Part shown: positions 1 to 8,377 of the stretch, in pieces | Layout: each line of letters begins with the position of its first letter | How positions within the stretch are numbered: the stretch's first letter is position 1 | Origin: Nocardia bhagyanarayanae | Lineage (GTDB): Bacteria; Actinomycetota; Actinomycetes; Mycobacteriales; Mycobacteriaceae | Assembly: GCF_006716565.1 (NCBI RefSeq) | Contig: NZ_VFPG01000001.1 | Span: forward strand, 3,844,001-3,908,000 | Length of the DNA: 64,000 nucleotides | Direction of reading: 5' to 3' | Position numbers and translations under genes: made by a program | Notes under the pieces: model-generated | What the model was told of the DNA's origin: nothing | Seen by the model: only the letters and a program-made list of their open reading frames with translations | The model's database searches: none

Positions 1-650
1 AGCAGCCGCAGACCCGGCTCCCGCCACGCGTCCGGCAGCACCCGGCCGATCAGGCTGGGACCGAGCGCGACGAGCGGCAGGATGAAGACCGCCGCCACCA
101 GGAACAGCACGTAGAGCAGCAGCGCGAAGATGCGCTGCCACACCGGATGCCGGGCGTCCTGCTGGTCGTGCGCTTCCACGATCGCGTCGACGAAGGTGGC
201 CATCGCCGAGGATCCGGCCCACAGCGAGAGCACGAAGCCGAACGACACCACCGCGCCGCGCCCGCGGCCGAGCACGTCGCCGACGGTCGGTTCGATCAGA
301 TCGGTGACGACGGCCTCGCTGAGAAACTCCCGGCTGAACGTGATGATCTTGGATTCGACGATCTCGACGGTGTCCGGGCCGAACCACCCGCCGACGTAAC
401 CGAGACTGCCGAGCACCCCGAGCAACAGCGGGGCCAGCGACAGGGTCTGCCAGAACGCGGCGGCCGCGGACTTGGCGAAGATCGAGTCGTCCCACGCCTT
501 CCCCGACACCCGGACCACCAGCCTGCGAGCCTGCCGTCCGGCATGCCGGATCCGCCGGACGACGACGTCCGCGCCGTGCGGTGGCGTGCCCGCGCCGCCG
601 CTGTGGATCGGCTCGGGCCCGCGCGCGGGTGGGGGACTGGCTTCGGTCAT
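1..650 (-). CDS. YihY/virulence factor BrkB family membrane protein (partial)
   Basis: The reverse strand is open from an ATG at 650 to the window edge, so the C-terminus is missing. The N-terminus is a basic cytoplasmic tail. It is followed by a first hydrophobic segment around FWQTLSLAPLLLGVLG, then the family-typical stretch LWAGSSAMATFVDAIVEAH, and then a second strong membrane segment (LLLYVLFLVAAVFILPLVAL). These features place it in the YihY/BrkB (formerly RNase BN) family of polytopic inner-membrane proteins, whose molecular role is not settled. It is divergent from the helicase at 817, with a 166-bp shared upstream region. Confidence 0.85.
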   Translation of the reverse strand, partial: MTEASPPPARGPEPIHSGGAGTPPHGADVVVRRIRHAGRQARRLVVRVSGKAWDDSIFAKSAAAAFWQTLSLAPLLLGVLGSLGYVGGWFGPDTVEIVESKIITFSREFLSEAVVTDLIEPTVGDVLGRGRGAVVSFGFVLSLWAGSSAMATFVDAIVEAHDQQDARHPVWQRIFALLLYVLFLVAAVFILPLVALGPSLIGRVLPDAWREPGLRL

Positions 651-816
651 GGTGTCTACAGCATCGCGTACTCGACGCTCCCGCACCGGCCCGTCCCCGC
701 ATCGTGTCGGCGGGCAACAGGTGAACACGGGGCGGCGCGCAGGGAATGTGTGACGCGGATCGCGACCGCCGCGTCGGTTTGGCGACACGCCGTCCCCGGC
801 CGCTACTGTCTTCTCC

Positions 817-2583
817 GTGACTGGGTCGGATGGCGCTGCGGCGGGAGATGGAGCGACGCCGGGCGATTCGGGAAAGTCGGCAGCCGGGGGCGGTTCGCTA
901 CGCGCGTGGCAGCGGCGCGCGCTCACCAAATACCTGGCCACCAAGCCCCGCGACTTCCTCGCCGTGGCGACGCCCGGCGCGGGTAAGACGACCTTCGCGC
1001 TGCGGGTGGCCGCCGAGCTGCTCGCCGACCGCACCGTGGACCAGATCACGGTGGTCGCGCCGACCGAACACCTCAAGCACCAGTGGGCGGCCTCGGCCGC
1101 GCGCAGCGGCATCCAGCTGGATTCCCGGTTCTCCAACGCCACCGGCGGCACCTCCGGCGACTACCACGGCGTGGTCGTCACCTACGCGCAGGTCGCCTCG
1201 CATCCGTCCCGGCACCGGGTGCGCACCGAGAACCGCAGGACGCTGGTGATCCTCGACGAGATCCACCACGCGGGCGACGCCAAGAGCTGGGGCGACGCGA
1301 CCGCGGAAGCGTTCGGCGACGCGACGCGCAGGCTGGCGCTGACCGGTACGCCGTTCCGCTCCGACGACAGCCAGATCCCGTTCGTCGTCTACGAGCCCGA
1401 CGAATCCGGTTTCCCCAAGTCGCGCGCCGACCACACCTACGGCTACGCCGAGGCGCTGGCCGACGGCGTCGTCCGTCCGGTGGTCTTCCTGGCCTACTCC
1501 GGTGACGCGCACTGGCGCGACAGCGCGGGCGAGGAGCACTCCGCCCGCCTCGGCGAGCCGCTCAACGCCGAACAGACCGCGCGCGCCTGGCGGACCGCGC
1601 TGGACCCCGCGGGCGACTGGATCTCCGCGGTGCTGCGCGCCGCCGACATCCGGCTGCGCCAGAAGCGCGCCTCGGGCATGCCCGACGCGGGCGGCCTGGT
1701 GATCGCCACCGATCAGGACCGGGCCCGCGACTACGCCGAGCTGCTCGAACACATTTCGGGGGAGCGGCCGGCCCTGGTGCTCTCCGACGATCCCGCCTCA
1801 TCGAACCGGATCGCCGAGTTCAGCAACAACACCCAGCCGTGGATGGTCGCGGTGCGCATGGTGTCCGAGGGCGTCGACGTGCCGCGCCTCGCCGTCGGCG
1901 TCTACGCGACCAGCGCCTCGACGCCGCTCTACTTCGCCCAGGCCATCGGCCGATTCGTGCGTGCGCGCCGCCCCGGCGAGACGGCGAGCGTGTTCCTGCC
2001 CTCGGTGCCCGTCCTGCTGGATCTGGCCGCGCAGCTGGAGTTGCAGCGCGACCACGTCATCGGCAAGCCGCACCGGGAGAAGAACGGCCTCGACGACGAG
2101 TTGCTGACCGACACGGCCAAGCAGAAGGACGAGCCGGGCGAGGAAGAGAAGAAGTTCGTGGCGCTCGCCGCGGACGCCGAGCTCGACCAGGTGATCTACG
2201 ACGGCTCCTCGTTCGGCACCGCCACCTTCGCGGGCAGCGACGAGGAGGCCGACTATCTCGGCATTCCCGGCCTGCTCGACGCCGACCAGATGCGCGCGCT
2301 GCTGCGCGAGCGCCAAGCGCGTCAGCTGGCCGATCGCGGTGAGCCGAAGATCGCGGAACCCGCGCCGCAGGTCGCGACCGCCGCCGAGCGGGTGGCCACC
2401 GCGGACCGGCTCGGGGAACTGCGTAAGGAACTCAACAGCCTGGTGGCCATGCACCACCACCGCACCGGCAAGCCGCACGGGGTGATCCACGGCGAGTTGC
2501 GGCGTGAGTGCGGCGGGCCGCCGACCGCGCTGGCCACGGCCGACCAGCTGCACGAGCGCATCGCCGCGCTGCGTCGGCGGTAG
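817..2583 (+). CDS. DEAD/DEAH-box superfamily 2 helicase
   Basis: A 588-residue SF2 helicase starting at GTG 817. It opens with a disordered Gly/Ala/Ser-rich stretch. Walker A is PGAGKTTFALR near residue 52, the Walker B variant is LDEIHHAG near 147 (DEIH), and motif III is TGTPFRSD near 178. The second RecA domain carries VRMVSEGVDVPRL and the motif VI-like QAIGRFVRARR. The C-terminal 150 residues are charged, without a named domain. Proteins of this layout are common single-copy ATPases in actinobacteria. The nucleic-acid substrate is unknown; DNA repair or RNA remodelling are both possible. It stands alone, convergent with the TetR gene downstream. Confidence 0.9.
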   Translation: MTGSDGAAAGDGATPGDSGKSAAGGGSLRAWQRRALTKYLATKPRDFLAVATPGAGKTTFALRVAAELLADRTVDQITVVAPTEHLKHQWAASAARSGIQLDSRFSNATGGTSGDYHGVVVTYAQVASHPSRHRVRTENRRTLVILDEIHHAGDAKSWGDATAEAFGDATRRLALTGTPFRSDDSQIPFVVYEPDESGFPKSRADHTYGYAEALADGVVRPVVFLAYSGDAHWRDSAGEEHSARLGEPLNAEQTARAWRTALDPAGDWISAVLRAADIRLRQKRASGMPDAGGLVIATDQDRARDYAELLEHISGERPALVLSDDPASSNRIAEFSNNTQPWMVAVRMVSEGVDVPRLAVGVYATSASTPLYFAQAIGRFVRARRPGETASVFLPSVPVLLDLAAQLELQRDHVIGKPHREKNGLDDELLTDTAKQKDEPGEEEKKFVALAADAELDQVIYDGSSFGTATFAGSDEEADYLGIPGLLDADQMRALLRERQARQLADRGEPKIAEPAPQVATAAERVATADRLGELRKELNSLVAMHHHRTGKPHGVIHGELRRECGGPPTALATADQLHERIAALRRR

Positions 2584-2682
2584 CGGCCGCATCGTCGGCG
2601 TCTGAGCCCAAGGCGTCGAAGACGCAAAACGGTCGAGGACGCAAGGCGTCGTGGTGCGGATCGATCCGTGCCCGGGTAGGGC

Positions 2683-3279
2683 TCAGCCCGCTGGCCAAGC
2701 CGCCATCGCGCAATCGATGGAACGGGTGAGTTCATCGAGAGCGGCCCCGTCCCTGGCCTGGATGGACAGTCCGTAGAGCACCGTCGTGTAGAACGCGGCC
2801 AGCGCCGCCGTATCGGTCTGCTCGGGCAGATCGCCGTCGGCTACACCGCGGCGCAGGCGCGCGTGGATGTGCTCGGTGGTCTCCCTGCGCTTTTCGACCA
2901 GGAAGTCGCGCACCCCGGTGTTGCGGGTCGTGTACGTCGCGCCCGCGAGCACCACCATGCAGCCGTGCGGCTTGTCCTCGGCGGTATAGGCGGCGGCGTT
3001 GTCCCGGAGCATGGCCTCGATGGCGGCGCGTGCGGTGGGCTCCTCGCGTAGTGCGCGGTCGGTGTAGCCGCCGTCGGTGCGGCCGTACAGCTCGATGGCC
3101 TCGCGGAACAGCGCCTCCTTGCCGCCGAACGCGGCGTAGAGACTGGGCGAGTTGATGCCCATCGCGGCGGTGAGATCGCTCATCGACGCGCCCTCGTAGC
3201 CGTGCTCCCAGAACACCTCCATTGCCCGGCGCAGCGCGACCGAGCGGTCGAAAGCGCGGGGACGACCCCGTTCGGCCAC
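2683..3279 (-). CDS. TetR/AcrR family transcriptional regulator
   Basis: A 198-residue regulator with an N-terminal TetR HTH (start MAERGRPRAFDRSVALR; recognition region MGINSPSLYAAFGGKEALF near residues 40-58) and a ligand-binding C-terminal domain. The DSPSLYAAFG-type helix resembles the AcrR/YcdC branch that often represses an adjacent oxidoreductase. It is divergently transcribed from the SDR gene at 3385. A perfect 10-bp inverted repeat lies in the 105-bp gap, so it probably represses both itself and the SDR. The ligand is unknown. Confidence 0.9.
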   Translation of the reverse strand: MAERGRPRAFDRSVALRRAMEVFWEHGYEGASMSDLTAAMGINSPSLYAAFGGKEALFREAIELYGRTDGGYTDRALREEPTARAAIEAMLRDNAAAYTAEDKPHGCMVVLAGATYTTRNTGVRDFLVEKRRETTEHIHARLRRGVADGDLPEQTDTAALAAFYTTVLYGLSIQARDGAALDELTRSIDCAMAAWPAG

Positions 3280-3292
3280 GGCTGCTCCTTTC

Positions 3293-3366
3293 TGTGTCGA
3301 TCGTTAAATATACCCCTTGACGGGCCGGTCGCCGTGGGCTTAGCTATTTATGTACTGATCGACACA
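3293..3366. promoter_or_regulatory. Candidate operator between the divergent TetR and SDR genes
   Basis: TGTGTCGATC at 3293-3302 and its exact reverse complement GATCGACACA at 3357-3366 flank the AT-rich promoter region. Each arm is followed inward by an AT-rich run (TTAAATA and TAAATA on the respective strands), so each half looks like one promoter/operator unit facing its own gene. Binding by the TetR protein is inferred from position and symmetry. Confidence 0.6.
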
Positions 3367-3384
3367 AAAATTGGAGGAGTACCG

Positions 3385-4125
3385 ATGTCCGACCTGACCG
3401 GCAAGGTGGCACTGGTGACCGGCGGCAGCAGGGGGATCGGAGCGGCGATCGCCCGGCGGTTGGCCGCCGCGGGCGCGGATGTCGCGCTGACCTACCAGAG
3501 CGCCGAGACCGCCGCCAAAACCGTTGTCGCCGAGATCGAAGCGCTTGGCGGGCGCGCGATCGCCCTGCGTGCCGACAGCGCCGACGCGGGCGAGGTGACG
3601 GACTCGGTGCATCGCGCGGCCGCCGAATTGGGCGGGCTCGACGTGCTGGTGAACAACGCGGGCATCTTCCCGAGCAAGCCGTTCGAGGAGTTCACCGTCG
3701 AGGAGATCGACCGGGCGCTGCACGTGCACGCCCGCGCCGCGTTCGTCGGCGCCCAAGCGGCGGTCGCGCACATGACCGAGGGCGGCCGGATCATCAGCAT
3801 CGGCACCAACCTCACCGAGCACGCCCCGTTCGGCGGTCTGGCGCTCTACAACCTGAGCAAGTCGGCGCTCAACGGATTCACCAAGGCGCTGGCGCGCGAA
3901 CTCGGCCCGCGGTCGATCACGGTGAATCTGGTGCAGCCCGGCTCGACCGACACCGACATGAACCCGGCCGACGGCGCACACGCCGCGACCCAGGTAGGCC
4001 TCACCGCGCTCGGGCGCTTCGGCACCGCCGACGACATCGCCGCCACCGTGGCGTTCCTGGCGGGCCCGGCCGGGCGCAGCATCACCGGCGCGATCCTCAC
4101 GGTGGACAGCGGCACCAACGCCTGA
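3385..4125 (+). CDS. SDR family NAD(P)-dependent oxidoreductase
   Basis: A 246-residue classical short-chain dehydrogenase. The ATG at 3385 is preceded by GGAGGAG at ideal distance. The cofactor motif TGGSRGIGAAIA is near residue 12, NNAG near 87, the catalytic Ser is in IISIGTNL, and YNLSKSAL supplies the Tyr-x3-Lys pair. The C-terminal LAGPAGRSITGAILTVDSG is typical of 3-oxoacyl-ACP-reductase-like (FabG-like) SDRs. The substrate is not determinable. It is divergent from a TetR gene, the usual arrangement for an inducible oxidoreductase detoxifying the regulator's ligand. Confidence 0.9.
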   Translation: MSDLTGKVALVTGGSRGIGAAIARRLAAAGADVALTYQSAETAAKTVVAEIEALGGRAIALRADSADAGEVTDSVHRAAAELGGLDVLVNNAGIFPSKPFEEFTVEEIDRALHVHARAAFVGAQAAVAHMTEGGRIISIGTNLTEHAPFGGLALYNLSKSALNGFTKALARELGPRSITVNLVQPGSTDTDMNPADGAHAATQVGLTALGRFGTADDIAATVAFLAGPAGRSITGAILTVDSGTNA

Positions 4126-4152
4126 CGCTCACCCGGTGCGGTACCGCCGGAC

Positions 4153-4701
4153 TCACACCGGTTCGAAGAAGTGATCCGGATCCAAGGAATTGATCGGCGT
4201 CCAGCGCGGCTGTTCGACGGTGATCTCCGAATCGGCGTGCGCCGCTTCGAAATAGCCTTGGATCTCCAGGGCGAGCCGCGGGTGCTCGTCGACTCGGCGC
4301 GCCATGTCGTAGAGCGTGGCGAGCACGTGGACGCAGCGGTCGCTGCGCGCCGAGCACGAGCAGTCGACGGCGGCGAGCACCGCGGCGGGCCGCACCCCCG
4401 CCGCGGCGAGCGCGCGGTGCGTCTCGTCGGTCAGCACCGTCGGATCCGGGATCACCTCGGCGATCGCGGCCACCGCCTGCCGGGACAGCGGCGCCACCTC
4501 CAGGTGGGTCACCGAGGCCTGCCCGCCGCGATGGATGTGCGCGCGCACGACGCGGCCTTCGACGGTGGCCTGGACGCCGTTGTTGCGGGCGATGCTGCGG
4601 GCGCGGGGCAGCAGCGGATCGGGCCGGGTCTGGCGCAGCGGTTCGGCGAGCCGGACCCAGTCCATGCCCCAGGCGGTGTAGCCGAATTCGTTGTCCGCCA
4701 T
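4153..4701 (-). CDS. SWIM zinc finger family protein
   Basis: A 182-residue protein starting MADNEFGYTAWGMDWVRL. The central CSCSARSDRCVHVLATLY gives the CxC...CxH zinc ligands of a SWIM finger near residues 118-135. The segment ARSIARNNGVQATVEGRVV is the conserved region found N-terminal to SWIM in actinobacterial homologues. Its ATG overlaps the TGA of the SNF2 helicase gene upstream (ATGA at 4701), implying translational coupling. SWIM plus SNF2 partners are a recurrent pair in actinobacteria, where the SWIM protein is presumed to bind nucleic acid or protein for the helicase. Confidence 0.88.
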   Translation of the reverse strand: MADNEFGYTAWGMDWVRLAEPLRQTRPDPLLPRARSIARNNGVQATVEGRVVRAHIHRGGQASVTHLEVAPLSRQAVAAIAEVIPDPTVLTDETHRALAAAGVRPAAVLAAVDCSCSARSDRCVHVLATLYDMARRVDEHPRLALEIQGYFEAAHADSEITVEQPRWTPINSLDPDHFFEPV

Positions 4702-6500
4702 CAGTTCTCTCGCTTCCGTCGCAGGATCTCGACGAGTTGGTCGTCGTCGAGGCGGGCCAGCGCGGCGATGCCCGCGGTGTCCGACAGATCGGTCAGCGCG
4801 GACTTGCGGTCGTGCATGCCCGCGATGTGCTCCTCGACGGTGGTGCCGGAGGTGAGGGTGGTGATGGTGACCGTGCGGGTCTGGCCGATCCGGTGCGCGC
4901 GGTCCGAGGCCTGCGCCTCCACGGCGGGATTCCACCAGCGGTCGAAGTGCACCACGTCGGCGGCGCGGGTCAGGGTGAGACCGGTGCCCGCCGCCCGCAG
5001 GCTCAGCACGAGCACCGGCGGCCCGTCCGCGGACTGGAAGTCGCGCACGATCGCCGCGCGCTGGGCTTGGTTCAGTCCGCCGTGGAAGAACGGCGCGGTG
5101 ACACCGAACTGCTCGGCGAGGTGACGGACCAGCAACTCACCGGTCTGCCGGTACTGGGTGAAAATCAGGGTCGGCGAATCGGTTTCGAGGTTGGTGGCGA
5201 CGATGTCGGTGCACAGGTCGAGCTTGCCCGAACGGCCCGGCAGCTCGGCGAGATCGCCGGTGATCAGGCCCGGGTGGTTGCACACCTGTTTGAGCGCGGT
5301 GAGGGCGGCGAGCACCCGGCTCTGCCGTTGCGCGCCGGAACCGAAGCCGTCGTCGATGGCCCGCTCCAGCAGCTGATCGTAGAGCTTCTCCTGTTCGGCG
5401 GTCAGATCGCAGAGCAGGTCGGTGTGGATCTTCGCGGGCAGCGCGGCGGCGACATGGAACTTCTTGCGCGCCAGCACGACCGGTTCGATGGTGTCGCGAA
5501 GCCGGGCGGCGGCCGCGGCCGAACCCTCCTGGATGGGCCGGACGAAACGGCGGCGGAACTGGCCGCGATGGGCGAACAGGCGAGGCGCGACCAGATGCAG
5601 CAATGCCCACAGTTCCTCGAGGTGGTTCTCCACCGGCGTGCCGGTCAGCGCGACCTTGGCGGGGCTGGTGAGGGCGCGGGCGGCTTTCGCGAGCTGGGTG
5701 CGCGGGTTCTTCAACGCTTGCGCCTCGTCGAATATCGCTGTCGCCCAGTCTCGTTCGGCGAGGAGGTGGCCGTGCAGCCGCAGCATCGGGTAGCCGACCA
5801 CCACGATGTCACCCGGGGCCGCGGCGAGTTCTCCGCCGCGCCAGGCGATCGGACGCAGTTCCGGTGCGAAACGGGCGATCTCGTGCGCCCAGTTGCCGAC
5901 CAGCGACGTGGGGCAGACCACGAGCTGCGCGCCCGCCGGTGCACGCCCGAGCAGAAAACCGATGGCCTGCACCGTCTTTCCGAGACCCATCTCGTCGGCC
6001 AGCACCGCGCCGCCGTACGCCTCGGTGGTCTCGGTGAGCCAGCCGACCCCGCGCGCCTGATAGGGGCGCAGGTCGGCGTGCAGGGTGGTCGCCAGGTCGG
6101 CGGCCACCGCCTCGGTGTCGAGCAGGGCTCGCAACGCGCGGTCGGCGGACACGATCGCGGTGCCCGCGGCGTCCGGTACGGCGTGGGCGGCGATGGGCAG
6201 TGCGCCGACGGGTTCGTCTGCGCGCAGGACCGTCTGCCAGACCCGCAGCGACGAGCCCGCGTCGGACATCCAGGGTGCCGATGACGGGTCGCCATCCAGT
6301 GCGGCGAGCTCCGCGGGCGAGATCAGCGCGCAGTCGACATCGACGACCTCGATGGCTCGGCGCGGGCCGGTCGGCAGCGCGAGCGCCAGCGTCTCCCGGT
6401 CGCCGAGATCCGCGGGCGCGCGCCCGGGTCCGTGACCCGTCCAGGTCCACAGGGCGAAGAGGTGACGGTCGGGCAGATAGGTGGCCTGTGTGCTGGGCAG
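4701..6500 (-). CDS. SNF2-family DEAD-like helicase (HepA/RapA type)
   Basis: Swi2/Snf2 ATPase with Walker A DEMGLGKTVQAIGF, DEAQ box IFDEAQALKNPRTQ, and C-terminal helicase motifs LSLRAAGTGLTLTRA and ASDRAHRIGQ. The first ATG in frame is at 6269 (522 residues), but coding-like sequence continues upstream without a stop for about 77 residues (for example TYLPDRHLFALWTWTG) to a TAG at 6510-6512. The only early initiator there is CTG at 6500, preceded by AGGGG six bases upstream, so I extend the gene to 6500 (599 residues). No ATG, GTG or TTG lies between. It is coupled to the SWIM gene by a 1-bp overlap. The start is uncertain and the function is certain at family level. Confidence 0.85.
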   Translation of the reverse strand: MPSTQATYLPDRHLFALWTWTGHGPGRAPADLGDRETLALALPTGPRRAIEVVDVDCALISPAELAALDGDPSSAPWMSDAGSSLRVWQTVLRADEPVGALPIAAHAVPDAAGTAIVSADRALRALLDTEAVAADLATTLHADLRPYQARGVGWLTETTEAYGGAVLADEMGLGKTVQAIGFLLGRAPAGAQLVVCPTSLVGNWAHEIARFAPELRPIAWRGGELAAAPGDIVVVGYPMLRLHGHLLAERDWATAIFDEAQALKNPRTQLAKAARALTSPAKVALTGTPVENHLEELWALLHLVAPRLFAHRGQFRRRFVRPIQEGSAAAAARLRDTIEPVVLARKKFHVAAALPAKIHTDLLCDLTAEQEKLYDQLLERAIDDGFGSGAQRQSRVLAALTALKQVCNHPGLITGDLAELPGRSGKLDLCTDIVATNLETDSPTLIFTQYRQTGELLVRHLAEQFGVTAPFFHGGLNQAQRAAIVRDFQSADGPPVLVLSLRAAGTGLTLTRAADVVHFDRWWNPAVEAQASDRAHRIGQTRTVTITTLTSGTTVEEHIAGMHDRKSALTDLSDTAGIAALARLDDDQLVEILRRKREN

Positions 6501-6526
6501 AGCGAACCCCTAGATCATCGTATGGC

Positions 6527-6557
6527 GTACGGAGTATCGTGACAACGTACACCGTAC
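6527..6557. promoter_or_regulatory. Candidate TetR operator
   Basis: GTACGGAGTA (6527-6536) and TACACCGTAC (6548-6557) form an inverted repeat with one mismatch per 10-bp arm and an 11-bp spacer. It sits in the 79-bp gap between the SNF2 gene and the divergent TetR gene. The size and centre fit a TetR-family site, so autoregulation is inferred. Confidence 0.55.
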
Positions 6558-6579
6558 CGGGTTTGTTCCGAGGAGTCCC

Positions 6580-7368
6580 TTGCCCGAGCAGAGCGACGAC
6601 GACCAGGCCAGGCGACTGCTGCACCTGCTGTGGCGGCAGTCGATGCCGCCGCGCACGGGCGGGCGTGGTCCGAAGCAGACGGTGAGCGTCGACGCCGTGG
6701 TCGCGGCGGCCGTCGCACTGGCCGACCGCGAGGGGTACGAGAAGGTGTCGATTCGCGCGGTCGCGGCGGAGCTGGGACTGCGGCCGATGAGCCTGTACAC
6801 CTACGTGCCGAGCAAGGAGGCGCTGAGCGTGCTGATGGTCGACGCCGTCGCCGCCGAGGACGTGCCCATCCCCGCGGCGCTGCCGGTGCGCGAGCGGATG
6901 GCCGCGATCGCGCGCCAGGCCCGCTCCGAGGTGCTGGCGCACCCGTGGCTGCTGGAGGTGTCGCCTTGGCGGGCAGTGCTCGGGCCGGGTCGGATGCGAC
7001 GCTACGAGCGTCAGCTGGCGGCCATCGAGGGGATCGGTCTCACGGACCTCGCGATGGACCGGGCGATCGCGGTGCTGACCGAATTCGCCACCGGGAACGC
7101 GCGGATGGCGGTGGCCGCGGCCCGCGGCGCGGCGGAGCTGAGCGACGCGCAGTGGTGGGAGCGGTACGGTCCCGAACTGGCCCGGGTCATGCCGCTCGGC
7201 GAGTTCCCGCTCGCCGGACGGGTCGGCGCGGCGGTGGGGGAGCGGTATCAGGCGCCCGCCGATCCGGACGGTGCGTTCGAATTCGGGTTGACTCGGCTAT
7301 TGGATGGGATCCTCGCCGAACTCGATGGTGTGACTCGGCCGACACAGCCGGACGCAGTCCGCAAGTAG
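6580..7368 (+). CDS. TetR/AcrR family regulator with TetR_C-like C-terminal domain
   Basis: A 262-residue regulator that starts at TTG 6580, four bases after AGGAG. The HTH lies around residues 33-80 (VSIRAVAAELGLRPMSLYTY is the recognition region). The longer C-terminal region (WLLEVSPWRAVLGPGRMRRY onward) fits the TetR class-C tetracycline-repressor-type ligand domain. It is divergent from the SNF2/SWIM operon with an inverted repeat between them. The last eight codons and stop fall inside a dispersed repeat element (7341-7386), so the natural C-terminus may have been altered by that insertion. Confidence 0.88.
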   Translation: MPEQSDDDQARRLLHLLWRQSMPPRTGGRGPKQTVSVDAVVAAAVALADREGYEKVSIRAVAAELGLRPMSLYTYVPSKEALSVLMVDAVAAEDVPIPAALPVRERMAAIARQARSEVLAHPWLLEVSPWRAVLGPGRMRRYERQLAAIEGIGLTDLAMDRAIAVLTEFATGNARMAVAAARGAAELSDAQWWERYGPELARVMPLGEFPLAGRVGAAVGERYQAPADPDGAFEFGLTRLLDGILAELDGVTRPTQPDAVRK

Positions 7369-7386
7369 CCCGCGCATGGCCGGGGC
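7341..7386 (+). repeat. Dispersed ~45-bp repeat, copy 1
   Basis: ACACAGCCGGACGCAGTCCG is followed, after five bases, by AGCCCGCGCATGGCCGG. It shares both blocks with copy 3 (53446) and the second block with copy 2 (12798). It covers the last codons and stop of the TetR gene. The CGGAC/GTCCG core can form a small hairpin. Confidence 0.7.
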
Positions 7387-7443
7387 GAAGGCGGAGGTGC
7401 GCTCGAGGCACTGTGATCTTCAGCACACCGAAGTCCGAACATG

Positions 7444-7478
7444 CCCGCAGCGGGCGACGAATCGTCGCCCGCTGCGGG
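7444..7478. terminator. Long palindromic hairpin, bidirectional terminator
   Basis: A 17-bp perfect stem (CCCGCAGCGGGCGACGA against its complement at 7462-7478) with a single-base centre lies between the convergent TetR gene and the small protein gene at 7530. It lacks a T-run, as is usual in this group. Confidence 0.75.
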
Positions 7479-7529
7479 TAAGGCCTTCTTCTGTTGTTCG
7501 ATGCTGTTGTGTCGGGAAGCGAAAACCGG

Positions 7530-7724
7530 TCAGAGGGCGGGAGCCGACTCCGTGTCGATCACGGCCTCGAGCTCACGCAGCCGATCCATGTGTTCGTTCG
7601 CGTGATGCTGGCAGAAGAGCAACTCTCCACCTGCGGGCAGAACGGCACGCACTCGGGCAGCCGCCCCGCAACGGTCGCAACGATCGACCGCGGTCAGTGG
7701 GGTGCTTGTCAGGGTTCCTGGCAT
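7530..7724 (-). CDS. Small zinc-ribbon-like conserved actinobacterial protein (DUF7455-type)
   Basis: A 64-residue protein. DRCDRCGAAARVRAVLP supplies a CxxC pair and LLFCQHHANEH supplies a Cys/His cluster, suggesting one bound zinc. Proteins of this size and motif order are widespread in actinobacteria and unassigned in function. As I recall, they are sometimes found near sigma-factor genes. Start ATG at 7724. The C-terminus is acidic. The call rests on the Cys/His layout and on the gene being bounded by a terminator downstream. Confidence 0.8.
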   Translation of the reverse strand: MPGTLTSTPLTAVDRCDRCGAAARVRAVLPAGGELLFCQHHANEHMDRLRELEAVIDTESAPAL

Positions 7725-7998
7725 GACTCCTCCGTCCTGGCTCCCGGCACTACAGTCCGTTCACCTGGTGTGGGGCCCGTGGTCACTCACCACGAGCTCG
7801 CTACCGCTACTTCCCAGCAGTGGTATGACTACTCTGTCAGACGTTCGGGACGGGGGCATTGTTCCCGCAAGTGATTCTGTGTGTTTTCTCTAACACGACC
7901 TGGGATTTCGCTGATGGCGAACGCGCCAGGTCAGGGATCGAACCGCACTCGATCACCCACGAACACGTCTATCCAGTTGGTCTGTTGGGAGATTACCC

Positions 7999-8358
7999 GT
8001 GACGTACGACACTCACACACTGGTTCACCTTTGTACTTGGTGTGAGTGGCGCAACGCGCGGCAAACCGGTGCGCACCGGCCGCCCTCGTTGGCCGAGGTG
8101 GGATTCGTTCACCTTTCCACGCCGCGGCAGGTGCACCTGCCCGCCAACCGGCTGTACGCCGGAAGGTGTGACCTGGTGTTGTTGCGCATCGACGCGAAAC
8201 TGCTCGTGGACCCGGTGAAATGGGAGCCGGGCGTGCCGACGGATCCGGCGTCGATGCTCTTCCCGCACCTGTACGGTCCCCTGCCTGTGAGCGTCGTCAC
8301 ATCTGTCGACGAGTATCGGCCCGGTCCGGACGGAACTTTCGCGCCGCTGGCGGAATGA
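7999..8358 (+). CDS. DUF952 domain-containing protein
   Basis: A 119-residue protein beginning at GTG 7999. Family hallmarks are GFVHLSTPRQVHLPANRLY near residues 35-53 and LVLLRIDAKLL, followed by PHLYGPLPVSVVTSV. DUF952 proteins have a fold related to ADP-ribosyltransferases, but no proven activity. It is convergent with the response-regulator gene, and the stop overlaps a terminator hairpin. Confidence 0.88.
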   Translation: MTYDTHTLVHLCTWCEWRNARQTGAHRPPSLAEVGFVHLSTPRQVHLPANRLYAGRCDLVLLRIDAKLLVDPVKWEPGVPTDPASMLFPHLYGPLPVSVVTSVDEYRPGPDGTFAPLAE

Positions 8359-8377
8359 GCGCTGCCGCTCAGCGCTC
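8357..8377. terminator. Bidirectional terminator overlapping both stop codons
   Basis: GAGCGCTG (8357-8364) pairs with CAGCGCTC (8370-8377) around a 5-base loop. It includes the end of the DUF952 stop codon and the reverse-strand stop of the response regulator. Confidence 0.65.

Noticed and set aside
2653..2670. Near-palindrome GTGCGGATCGATCCGTGC between the helicase and TetR genes
   Set aside because: It could be a weak terminator, but the arms carry two mismatches and there is no loop, so I do not call it.
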